Source: a virus
Reading direction: 5' to 3' (one strand)
IMG/VR virus record: IMGVR_UViG_3300037264_002106
Coordinates: 1 to 26,703 of that record
Length of the DNA: 26,703 nt
Shown here: piece after piece, positions 20,872-26,703 of the stretch
Position numbering within the stretch: the first letter of the stretch is position 1
How the letters are laid out: every line of letters begins with the position of its first letter
Position numbers and translations under genes: made by a program
The notes under the pieces: generated by a model
Told to the model about the DNA's origin: nothing
What the model saw: the letters and a program-made list of their open reading frames with translations, nothing else
Databases searched by the model: none

Positions 20872-21662
20872 TTATTCCAATCTGCAATATCATTATAACC
20901 CCGCAAATGTTCACACCTGTTTCCACCTATTCTATCTTCACTACCTGTAAAATTAATCTTAATTACCCCTTCCTCATTATATACATATCCTATAGCATCC
21001 ACTTTTCTAGGAAGAATATTCCTTAGTTTCCCTGTTAACGCTAATTGTTTAGGAAGAAGCACCTCTGTATTTTCTATCGTGGCCATATACTTATCTTCTA
21101 CATGACATACATAGAAAATACATTTTTTTACTACTCTTTTATACTTTTCGAAAATACGTAAAGTATCTTCTCTTGACCATCTGTATCCATATCCCTGCCC
21201 AAGTGTGTGTACACTCTGATAATCATCAGAACTAGGTAATAGCGCCACTCCATCATCATCTCTATTAAACCCTTTACCCTGAGCAGATAACATGTAACGA
21301 TATGTACCTGACCATTCTGCTAATTCATTTACTTCAGTTAATGTGTCTAACGCAATATAATCATAAGGTTTACCTTCGCTAATTAGATAATCAGCAAAAT
21401 CATCCAACCATTTCATCTTTCCTACAGGGCCCCTATCTTCAGGAACTTTCTTTATTATAGCGCTAATCTTATTTGTGCCATTTTCTGTATCAATAATTAA
21501 GCAATTAGGTAATTTTGATAAAAGAGTTGTTTTTCCACATTTAGGAAGTCCAAAAAGAATGCAACTCTGCATATTTATTTCTGGTACTGAGATTTTTGTT
21601 GGTAATTCAAAATCACCATTACTTGCTTTTTGTACGGGTTTTTCTGCTGTTTTTGTTGCCAT
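20859..21662 (-). CDS. RecA-like ATPase of the Sak4 type
   Basis: A 267-residue single-domain RecA-fold ATPase. Walker A is GLPKCGKTT at 38-46, a DTENG element follows at 58-62 and Walker B ends YIALDT (102-107). A later Gln/His-rich stretch (DDYQSVHTLGQGYGYRW) and YVCHVED match the C-terminal core of Sak4-like phage ATPases. Such proteins assist single-strand annealing and recombination with the phage SSB. The short size and lack of DnaB-type motifs argue against a replicative helicase. With the RecB-like exonuclease at the left end and the SSB-like protein it would complete a recombination set. The leading 25 residues are a flexible, Lys-rich tail. Confidence 0.75.
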   Translation of the reverse strand: MATKTAEKPVQKASNGDFELPTKISVPEINMQSCILFGLPKCGKTTLLSKLPNCLIIDTENGTNKISAIIKKVPEDRGPVGKMKWLDDFADYLISEGKPYDYIALDTLTEVNELAEWSGTYRYMLSAQGKGFNRDDDGVALLPSSDDYQSVHTLGQGYGYRWSREDTLRIFEKYKRVVKKCIFYVCHVEDKYMATIENTEVLLPKQLALTGKLRNILPRKVDAIGYVYNEEGVIKINFTGSEDRIGGNRCEHLRGYNDIADWNKIFI

Positions 21663-21721
21663 ATTTTTTATGGAGGGAAGTATTGTCCCGTCCTTATCTT
21701 GATTATATCAAAGATACAATA

Positions 21722-21895
21722 TTATGTGCTCTCTTCCAAATTATTTTCTTCTTCTTCTGAAGATTCTGGAACAACCCACTCATCAGATTCTTTATCATAT
21801 ACTTTATGCTCATTTGGGCAACCACGTTCATGTATAAATACATCTCTATATGGGCCCCAACTAACATACATACTATCGCATTGATTACATTTCAT
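21722..21895 (-). CDS. 57-residue zinc-ribbon-like protein
   Basis: A short gene between the SF2 helicase and the Sak4-like ATPase. It starts MKCNQCDSMYVSWG, giving a CxxC at residues 3-6, followed by GCPNEHKVYD at 25-34, which supplies Cys26 and His30 as likely third and fourth ligands. The last 20 residues are nearly all Glu and Asp. The protein is probably a one-zinc binder; acidic tails of this kind often contact replication proteins. Its start lies 6 bases after the helicase stop. A hairpin-prone 59-base gap follows before the ATPase gene. Function is unknown. Confidence 0.68.
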   Translation of the reverse strand: MKCNQCDSMYVSWGPYRDVFIHERGCPNEHKVYDKESDEWVVPESSEEEENNLEEST

Positions 21896-21901
21896 AACAT
21901 A

Positions 21902-24373
21902 TTAATTTATAGACCTTAGTCTTCTTATTTCAGCAAGAATCGGAGATGCCTTGCCTATATCATCAAGATTTTTAAGAGCCCAATCTCTCCACCATTGAGG
22001 AGTCTCATGAACTAATTTTCCATTGAATTTTCCAAAAGTGACTACCACTTTATTATTTATTAATGCCTCCTTATGCACTTGCTTTAATCTAACTTTCTCA
22101 TTTTCAGATTCATCTGTTACATCTCCTATTGCATGAATAGGAACTCCTGTAAGAAGTCTTCCACCTGTTCCATATAACTTCCATATATTCTTCTTTTTAA
22201 AATGAAGATCTTCTATTCTTCCAAATTTGCTAGTGTTTCCTACAAAATCTATAATAAGACAATTTTTCTTAGCGGGGTGAATACGAGTACCTCTTCCACA
22301 CTGTTGATAAGATAATGATAATGAAGCAGTTGGGCGACCTAAAATAACACAATCTACCTCAGGATAATCAAATCCTATAGAAAACACATTAACATTAATA
22401 GCAACTTGTATTTGTTGACTTTTAAACATATGAACAGCTATCTCTCTTTCATCTCTTGGCATATTTCCGTATACAGCTACAGAGGAAGGTATAATTTGAG
22501 CCAACCTTTGAGCCTCAGCTACAGATGGAACAAATACTATTATACTTCTTCTCCTATCTCTACTATTTATATCAAGTATCTTGTCAACAATTCTTTCTCC
22601 TATATTTTGGTTATTATATGCTCGTTCAATAGACTCATCTGTATATTCAGCTTGAGTGCTATTATAGATAAGATCTCCTGTATCAAAATCATATTCCTCA
22701 TATTCTAACTTTGCCCAATAATTATCTTTTATAATATCCTGAATCTGAGTAATATGTATAATATTCTTAAAAAAATTACCATGTTTACTCTTTGAAGTGA
22801 GTATTTTAATAATACTATACGCCTCCATATTCATAGAATTGGTCTGTAACTTAAAAGGAGTTGCTGTAAATCCTAATACCTTTTTTATCTGTGACTCCTT
22901 TAAGAATTTACCAAGCATACTGTCATTTGTTCTGGGATATCTGTCACAATTATGGACTACTATACCATCTGCAGAAAAATTTCTCTTTCTACAATTATCT
23001 GAACAGACTATAAAGTTGTGATTATCTAATACTTGAATATCATACACCTGTTCACTTTTTATAGGTAAGCTACTTATAAAGACAGATACATTTGGTAAAC
23101 TCTTACTATTCCACTCATATGTCCCACATCGTTTTTTGTAATAGTTCGGAATTTTATAAGCCATACTCTTATGGACATAGATTGAAATTCTGCTCATTAG
23201 TTGTTTAGTCCCTAATTTTCTTATTCCAATACACCAGTAAGGTTTCTTTGTTGAAGAGCTTTTTCTATTATAAATTACTGTGTCTGTAATCCCTAATTCC
23301 GTTAACTTCCTCTGGAGTGCTTGTACTAAAGTCTGTGAATTAGCGCATGAGAATAGAGTACAATTATTCTCGTACTTACCTAAACTACCATCATCCATCC
23401 AAATAATAGCTAATTGTTTTAGATTTAAAGAATTTATAAGAGACATTTTGTCTTTTATATTTCTATCATCGTAAAACGTAGGAGTTGTAAATCTAATTGC
23501 TGACTTCTGAGAATATCCATTATTTAAAACAGATTCAGTTTTGGATGATAATAATTTAGCCTTCCATTCAATATAATTAGACTGTTTCATACCATGAATA
23601 CAGGTAATTCTACCGCTAAATTTACCACATCTCTTATGAAAATAGGAATCTCCTAAACAACTTCCAGCTACTACGTCTAACTGATCAGCATTATACTGAA
23701 TAAAGTCACTTTTTGAATGTTTTTCTTTAGTAGAAGAAATTACTGTGTCACCAAATATAAGACTATCTGCTCTTCTCCAACCACTATTTGTTAGAAATAA
23801 GTGATTATCAGTACAAGTAATATTTCTTCTATGAGAAAATCTAAGTTTCAATAATCGTTTATCCCCCCTCTTTATAACAGACTTAATTTTCTTGAATTCA
23901 AATTTCTTAGTCTTTAAATTATAGGTTTTTACTTTAGGTAATATTATTCCTTTTATAAATTTATTATATAAAGTGCCTATTCTCTCACATCTGTTTTCTG
24001 TAGAAATTTGAGTATTATAAGGAAAACACTCATCTATAATAAGATTTTTACAATCAGTAAATTTATTTCCTATTTTACATATAGAACCTATCGTTGCATA
24101 AGTAATATCTCCAAACTCTTTTTGTCTCATCGATGCAGAATAAATGGAGGCTTTACCACCTAAATTTACTAATTTTTCATAATTTTGTTCAAGTAGTTCC
24201 TTAGAAGGTTGTAAAATAATAGTCTTTCCTTCTATTTCTTTAGCAATATGAGCAATCACTATTGACTTTCCAAATGCTACGGGTTCAACCATAAGGGAAG
24301 GAACAGAATAAGGTTGTTTAAAAAATTCTATACCTATATTAACAGGATCAATTTGATTCTCTCTTAATTTCAT
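21902..24373 (-). CDS. SF2 DNA helicase interrupted by an intein
   Basis: An 823-codon gene encoding a superfamily-2 helicase of 463 residues once its intein is removed. I choose the ATG at 24373, which gives MKLRENQIDPVNIGIEF and starts 11 bases after the upstream stop. An upstream ATG at 24427 would add 18 residues and overlap that gene by 43 bases. From the chosen start, motif I is PVAFGKS (31-37), motif II is DE before and CD after the intein (114-115 and 476-477), motif III is TAT (503-505) and motif VI is QQCGRGTR (690-697). The compact layout resembles phage UvsW-like branch-migration helicases. Motif II is split, so the helicase should be inactive until splicing. Confidence 0.88.
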   Translation of the reverse strand: MKLRENQIDPVNIGIEFFKQPYSVPSLMVEPVAFGKSIVIAHIAKEIEGKTIILQPSKELLEQNYEKLVNLGGKASIYSASMRQKEFGDITYATIGSICKIGNKFTDCKNLIIDECFPYNTQISTENRCERIGTLYNKFIKGIILPKVKTYNLKTKKFEFKKIKSVIKRGDKRLLKLRFSHRRNITCTDNHLFLTNSGWRRADSLIFGDTVISSTKEKHSKSDFIQYNADQLDVVAGSCLGDSYFHKRCGKFSGRITCIHGMKQSNYIEWKAKLLSSKTESVLNNGYSQKSAIRFTTPTFYDDRNIKDKMSLINSLNLKQLAIIWMDDGSLGKYENNCTLFSCANSQTLVQALQRKLTELGITDTVIYNRKSSSTKKPYWCIGIRKLGTKQLMSRISIYVHKSMAYKIPNYYKKRCGTYEWNSKSLPNVSVFISSLPIKSEQVYDIQVLDNHNFIVCSDNCRKRNFSADGIVVHNCDRYPRTNDSMLGKFLKESQIKKVLGFTATPFKLQTNSMNMEAYSIIKILTSKSKHGNFFKNIIHITQIQDIIKDNYWAKLEYEEYDFDTGDLIYNSTQAEYTDESIERAYNNQNIGERIVDKILDINSRDRRRSIIVFVPSVAEAQRLAQIIPSSVAVYGNMPRDEREIAVHMFKSQQIQVAINVNVFSIGFDYPEVDCVILGRPTASLSLSYQQCGRGTRIHPAKKNCLIIDFVGNTSKFGRIEDLHFKKKNIWKLYGTGGRLLTGVPIHAIGDVTDESENEKVRLKQVHKEALINNKVVVTFGKFNGKLVHETPQWWRDWALKNLDDIGKASPILAEIRRLRSIN
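22949..24028 (-). other. LAGLIDADG intein inside helicase motif II
   Basis: A 360-residue in-frame insertion. It begins with Cys (CFPYNTQIST, block A) and has a TxxH-type block B (TCTDNHLFLTNSGW). It carries two LAGLIDADG helices (LDVVAGSCLGD at 232-242 and LAIIWMDDGS at 321-330 of the host protein), then VYDIQVLDNHNFIVCS (block F), and ends IVVHN followed by Cys as the +1 residue (block G). All splicing residues appear present: Cys1, the block-B His, the penultimate His, the terminal Asn and Cys+1. The two endonuclease motifs keep their acidic residues. It splits the helicase between Glu and Cys of DECD, a conserved active-site position typical of homing targets. Confidence 0.93.
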
Positions 24374-24384
24374 TACTTTGAATT

Positions 24385-24753
24385 TTAATCCCAAAATTGA
24401 AATATTGGATGTACCCACTTTGGACATTTGCCTCTTGCAAAAATTACGACACCAACAACTGTAGTTCCCCTTATTTGATATTTTTTCTTAGCTTCTTCCA
24501 TTGATTCTCCAGTTGTTAAAACATCGTCAACAATCAAAGTGATACGTTTAGAACCTGTTCCACCATACGGTCTCAATTTTTCTGCTAATAGGTTACCACC
24601 TTTAGGAATACCATAAACATCCATAAACTTATATTTTTTAGCTATTAAGTAAGCTAAACACTCTATATCTGTATCTGTTAGTTCATTACATTCAATTTTG
24701 AAGTCAGATTTCTTTCCAGAATGTAAAATTAGATTCTTTTTACTAAATAACAT
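24385..24753 (-). CDS. Orotate-phosphoribosyltransferase-like protein
   Basis: A 122-residue protein of the type I phosphoribosyltransferase fold. The PRPP-binding motif is LIVDDVLTTGES (73-84). Residues 9-24 (ILHSGKKSDFKIECNE) resemble the N-terminal hood of orotate phosphoribosyltransferases, and VYGIPKGGNLLAEKL (46-60) the loop before the active-site Lys region. It is shorter than cellular PyrE (about 210 residues), as many phage versions are. The presumed role is nucleotide salvage or synthesis for phage DNA. An alternative is that it has become a regulatory PRPP binder. It sits between a small gene and the SF2 helicase within the replication block. Confidence 0.78.
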   Translation of the reverse strand: MLFSKKNLILHSGKKSDFKIECNELTDTDIECLAYLIAKKYKFMDVYGIPKGGNLLAEKLRPYGGTGSKRITLIVDDVLTTGESMEEAKKKYQIRGTTVVGVVIFARGKCPKWVHPIFQFWD

Positions 24754-24764
24754 AAATATCCATT

Positions 24765-25001
24765 TTAGACATTAAATTTTTTGTTATAGTAATCGTAAAA
24801 ATTACTATAAATACTATTAGCAGTAACTCTTTTAGGTCCATTCTGCGTTATAATTGCAGGTGTGTTTTGAGCTTTTACGAGTAATTTTTCAAAATCTTGT
24901 ATATTATTAATAAGTCCTCCTTTCTCTTTATAGAAGTCAAATAATGCAGAAGTTGGTACTTCGATTAATTCTCTCATTTGAAGATATTCTTCTTTAGTCA
25001 T
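24765..25001 (-). CDS. Small protein of unknown function after DnaB
   Basis: A 78-residue protein that I do not recognise. Two helices (MTKEEYLQMRELI and NIQDFEKLLVKAQ) flank a Gly-containing turn, and the C-terminus is Tyr/Asn/Lys-rich. It has no Cys, signal peptide or membrane segment. Its start overlaps the end of the DnaB-type helicase gene by 4 bases, so it is co-translated with it. A helicase-loader or accessory role could be guessed from position only. Confidence 0.57.
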   Translation of the reverse strand: MTKEEYLQMRELIEVPTSALFDFYKEKGGLINNIQDFEKLLVKAQNTPAIITQNGPKRVTANSIYSNFYDYYNKKFNV

Positions 25002-26095
25002 GGTCTTTCCTCCAAAAAATAGCTTTTATTTTTTACGGACTCAACTAAATTAAATAATTCTGTATCATTAAGAGAATCTTTCCTTGGTAACTCCTTAAAT
25101 TGTCCACAGAATCCATTGAATGCTAATGGAATACGTAAATCATCCTCTCCATAAGAAGATTTACAAATCATAACTGACCTAAAGTACTTTGCCCCGCTAG
25201 TCTTGTCCAGAAAGTCCATAGGATTATAACCTGTTCTACTACTCTGCTTATACTTAACAGGGTCAAAAAGGGACAGAGCTACGTCACACGCATCTCCCAT
25301 ATCTCCACTCTCTTTAACATCATCCAGTGTCAATTCAGCCTCTGTATCCTTAAGTCTCATAGGATTAGAAATGGCTCTTCCCACTTGAGCTATCCATAAT
25401 GGGGAAGCTCCTTCCAAATCCCTAAATCCTTGCATTAATTCACACAGATTATCTACTGCATGTTTCTTACTAGGATAGTCTTTTGTCCTGCGGGTAAGAT
25501 TTCCGTGGTCTATAATAGGAGAAACTATTAAATCTGGATCATTTGGAATATATATTCGTTTATAAGGATTATCAGGATGTACGTCATACTTACCATTCTT
25601 TTCGAAGAATTCCTTGAGAATTCTATAGACGTCAGCTCCACTTCTAGCTCCTTCATATATGTCTATATATTCATCTATAAGTAGGTCTATATAGTCCTTA
25701 TAACGAACAAACAAGTCATATTCCTTAGTTGTTAATTTCTCATTCCACCAGCCCAATAATTTAGGAATAGGAATAACTTCTCCTTCATCCATGAAAATCT
25801 TCCTGCTAACCCATTTTGCTATACGATAATGCTTAGAACGTTCCATAGAAAAGAGAATAAACTTTATCTTCTTTCCTGTTATTTTACTATTCTTCATACA
25901 CCATTCTGCAGCATTTAACATCATATCATCAGCCATGGACGATTTTCCTGCTCCTGTTGAGGAAAAGAGTAGAGTAAATATTCTCTTTTTCCAATTAATG
26001 TACCTTCCTAAACGAGGTAATCCTATAGGAATAGCCTCATTCCTCCCTTCCATTCCATTCTTTACTTCCTTTTGTAATTTATCAAATTCACTCAT
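24998..26095 (-). CDS. DnaB-type replicative helicase ATPase
   Basis: A 365-residue RecA-fold helicase lacking the N-terminal collar domain of cellular DnaB. Walker A is SSTGAGKSS (45-53). ILFSMERSKHYRIAKW (80-95) matches the DnaB 'FSLEM' motif, PIIDHGNL (193-200) is the Walker B strand with Asp-His, WIAQVGRA (234-241) is the DnaB motif-3-like region, and GDMGDACDVALSLFDP (264-279) matches the 'GSGAIEQDADVV' motif. Residues 100-180 carry a helical insertion. A ring-shaped helicase at the phage fork is the expected role, acting with the DnaG-type primase in this window. Gp4-like fusion is excluded because the primase is a separate gene. It overlaps both neighbours by 4 bases. Confidence 0.85.
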   Translation of the reverse strand: MSEFDKLQKEVKNGMEGRNEAIPIGLPRLGRYINWKKRIFTLLFSSTGAGKSSMADDMMLNAAEWCMKNSKITGKKIKFILFSMERSKHYRIAKWVSRKIFMDEGEVIPIPKLLGWWNEKLTTKEYDLFVRYKDYIDLLIDEYIDIYEGARSGADVYRILKEFFEKNGKYDVHPDNPYKRIYIPNDPDLIVSPIIDHGNLTRRTKDYPSKKHAVDNLCELMQGFRDLEGASPLWIAQVGRAISNPMRLKDTEAELTLDDVKESGDMGDACDVALSLFDPVKYKQSSRTGYNPMDFLDKTSGAKYFRSVMICKSSYGEDDLRIPLAFNGFCGQFKELPRKDSLNDTELFNLVESVKNKSYFLEERP

Positions 26096-26325
26096 TCTCC
26101 CTCCTTTTCATAGCTATTAATATAAGCCTCGTTTCTTTCCACAATAACTTCTAAATTTAAACTTTCATCAATTCTTAATCCTATAGGGTTCAAACCTTTG
26201 TCTGTTAGTATTTTAAAGAATTCTTTTAAGTTATTTCTAATAAAGAATCCTCCAACTGCTTCATACTCTCCATCTTTAAAAAATATATGCTCCATATTAT
26301 TGTGTTTAAAAGGGTAAATCTTCAA
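26092..26325 (-). CDS. Small protein of unknown function
   Basis: A 77-residue protein that I do not recognise. It is beta-rich at first (MKIYPFKHNNMEHIFF) and has a helical middle (RNNLKEFFKILTDKG) and a final strand (NLEVIVERNEAYI). It has no Cys, signal peptide or membrane segment. The start overlaps its upstream neighbour by 20 bases and its stop overlaps the DnaB-type start, so it is in the helicase operon. Met11 is an alternative start that would remove the overlap and shorten the protein to 67 residues. Confidence 0.55.
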   Translation of the reverse strand: MKIYPFKHNNMEHIFFKDGEYEAVGGFFIRNNLKEFFKILTDKGLNPIGLRIDESLNLEVIVERNEAYINSYEKEGE

Positions 26326-26575
26326 CGTGTAAAATTTTCTCTGAACGTATGTCTATTATCAAATTATTACCTGATGAAAGAAATGGGATATCCTGTGGGA
26401 AACACCCAATTTCTTCTGCAATTACTTCTATAGAGAGAAGTTTTCTATTAGTACTAAATCCATAATCAGCTTTATCTAATATCTGCTTTAGTTTAGATTC
26501 TGCATCATTTAAATTAGTTGCTATTACATAATAATTTCCTAATCCCTGTGTTCTTAATATATACAGTTTTTTCAT
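26306..26575 (-). CDS. Small conserved phage protein of unknown function
   Basis: An 89-residue protein with a beta-alpha-beta start (KKLYILRTQGLGNYYVIATN), a helix (DAESKLKQILD), and then DYGFSTNRKLLSIEVIAEE (37-55). The pairing of YGFS with a following SIEVIAEE strand recurs, as far as I recall, in small unknown phage proteins. No catalytic or metal motif is visible. It is 2 bases from the truncated gene at the right edge, consistent with one transcript. The function is unknown. Confidence 0.57.
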   Translation of the reverse strand: MKKLYILRTQGLGNYYVIATNLNDAESKLKQILDKADYGFSTNRKLLSIEVIAEEIGCFPQDIPFLSSGNNLIIDIRSEKILHVEDLPF

Positions 26576-26577
26576 AT

Positions 26578-26703
26578 TTAAATATTTACAATTGAATCAT
26601 CATTTTTAACTACCTCATCTATGCTTTCCATGTCTGTCACCATAGTAGAACTGTTATTTTTAATAATATAGTACCCTAATATAGGAAACCACGATTTAGC
26701 TTT
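26578..26703 (-). CDS. C-terminal end of an unidentified protein (5' part outside window)
   Basis: An open frame enters from the right edge and ends with TAA at 26578, giving the last 41 residues of a protein. They begin KAKSWFPILGYYIIKNNSS and end in an acidic stretch (MESIDEVVKNDDSIVNI). The visible part is too short to identify. The 2-base distance to the next ATG and shared strand suggest the same operon. Confidence 0.55.
   Translation of the reverse strand, partial: KAKSWFPILGYYIIKNNSSTMVTDMESIDEVVKNDDSIVNI

Noticed and set aside
1-26703. Stop-codon reassignment, known in some crAss-like phages
   Set aside because: Genes end normally at TAA, TAG (for example 13142 and 17687) and TGA (for example 1736 and 9475), and no conserved domain is interrupted by an in-frame stop.

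Overview
This window looks like part of a large AT-rich genome of a tailed phage that infects a member of the Bacteroidota, most likely a crAss-like phage (Crassvirales). The assignment is an inference. It rests on the replication gene set (DnaB-type helicase, DnaG-type primase, SF2 helicase, SSB-like protein, Sak4-like ATPase, family-1 uracil-DNA glycosylase, ATP-dependent ligase, metallophosphoesterases, rIIA/rIIB, PD-(D/E)XK nucleases), on A/T-rich leaders without Shine-Dalgarno sequences, and on a small lipoprotein. Every supported gene is on the minus strand, so transcription runs from high to low coordinates. Genes are tightly packed, with many 4-base stop/start overlaps. TAA, TAG and TGA all end genes cleanly, so nothing suggests stop-codon reassignment. 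I see no tRNA, rRNA, CRISPR array or transposon, and no gene-free stretch longer than 300 bases.

In the direction of transcription, positions 26703-18157 hold the replication core: two small unknown genes, a DnaB-type helicase, an orotate-phosphoribosyltransferase-like protein, an SF2 helicase carrying a 360-residue LAGLIDADG intein exactly inside motif II, a small zinc-ribbon protein missed by length cut-offs, a Sak4-like ATPase, an SSB-like protein and a DnaG-type primase. Positions 18160-15626 hold small genes, a DUF932-like protein, a macro-domain-like protein and a uracil-DNA glycosylase. Positions 15625-11748 hold a small lipoprotein, DUF6915-like and DUF6878-like proteins, a metallophosphoesterase and small unknown genes. 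Positions 11751-4152 hold the rIIA/rIIB pair, a second metallophosphoesterase, a DNA ligase with a WGR-like N-terminus and a PARP-like enzyme with WGR, helical-regulatory and catalytic domains. Positions 3937-1 hold a winged-helix-like protein, a gp88-family protein, a PD-(D/E)XK nuclease, an HNH nuclease and a RecB-like exonuclease cut by the left edge.

The most unusual content is the possible ADP-ribose chemistry. A PARP with an apparently complete His-Tyr-Glu triad lies about 0.7 kb downstream of a DNA ligase that seems to share its WGR-type DNA-end-binding domain, and a macro-like protein is encoded next to the uracil-DNA glycosylase. Together they could form a phage-encoded break-sensing, ADP-ribosylation and repair set. 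That is an inference; the individual domain matches are what the sequence shows.

The few intergenic gaps are not empty. Three hold branched RNA-like folds ending about 10-30 bases before a start codon (near 14886-14997, 15537-15615 and 20194-20244). Two hold intrinsic terminators placed just ahead of a following gene (2952-2983 and 19194-19223). The largest gap (3938-4151) holds a 14-base inverted repeat, three phased TGCAAA repeats and a DnaA-box match, and is a candidate origin or control region.
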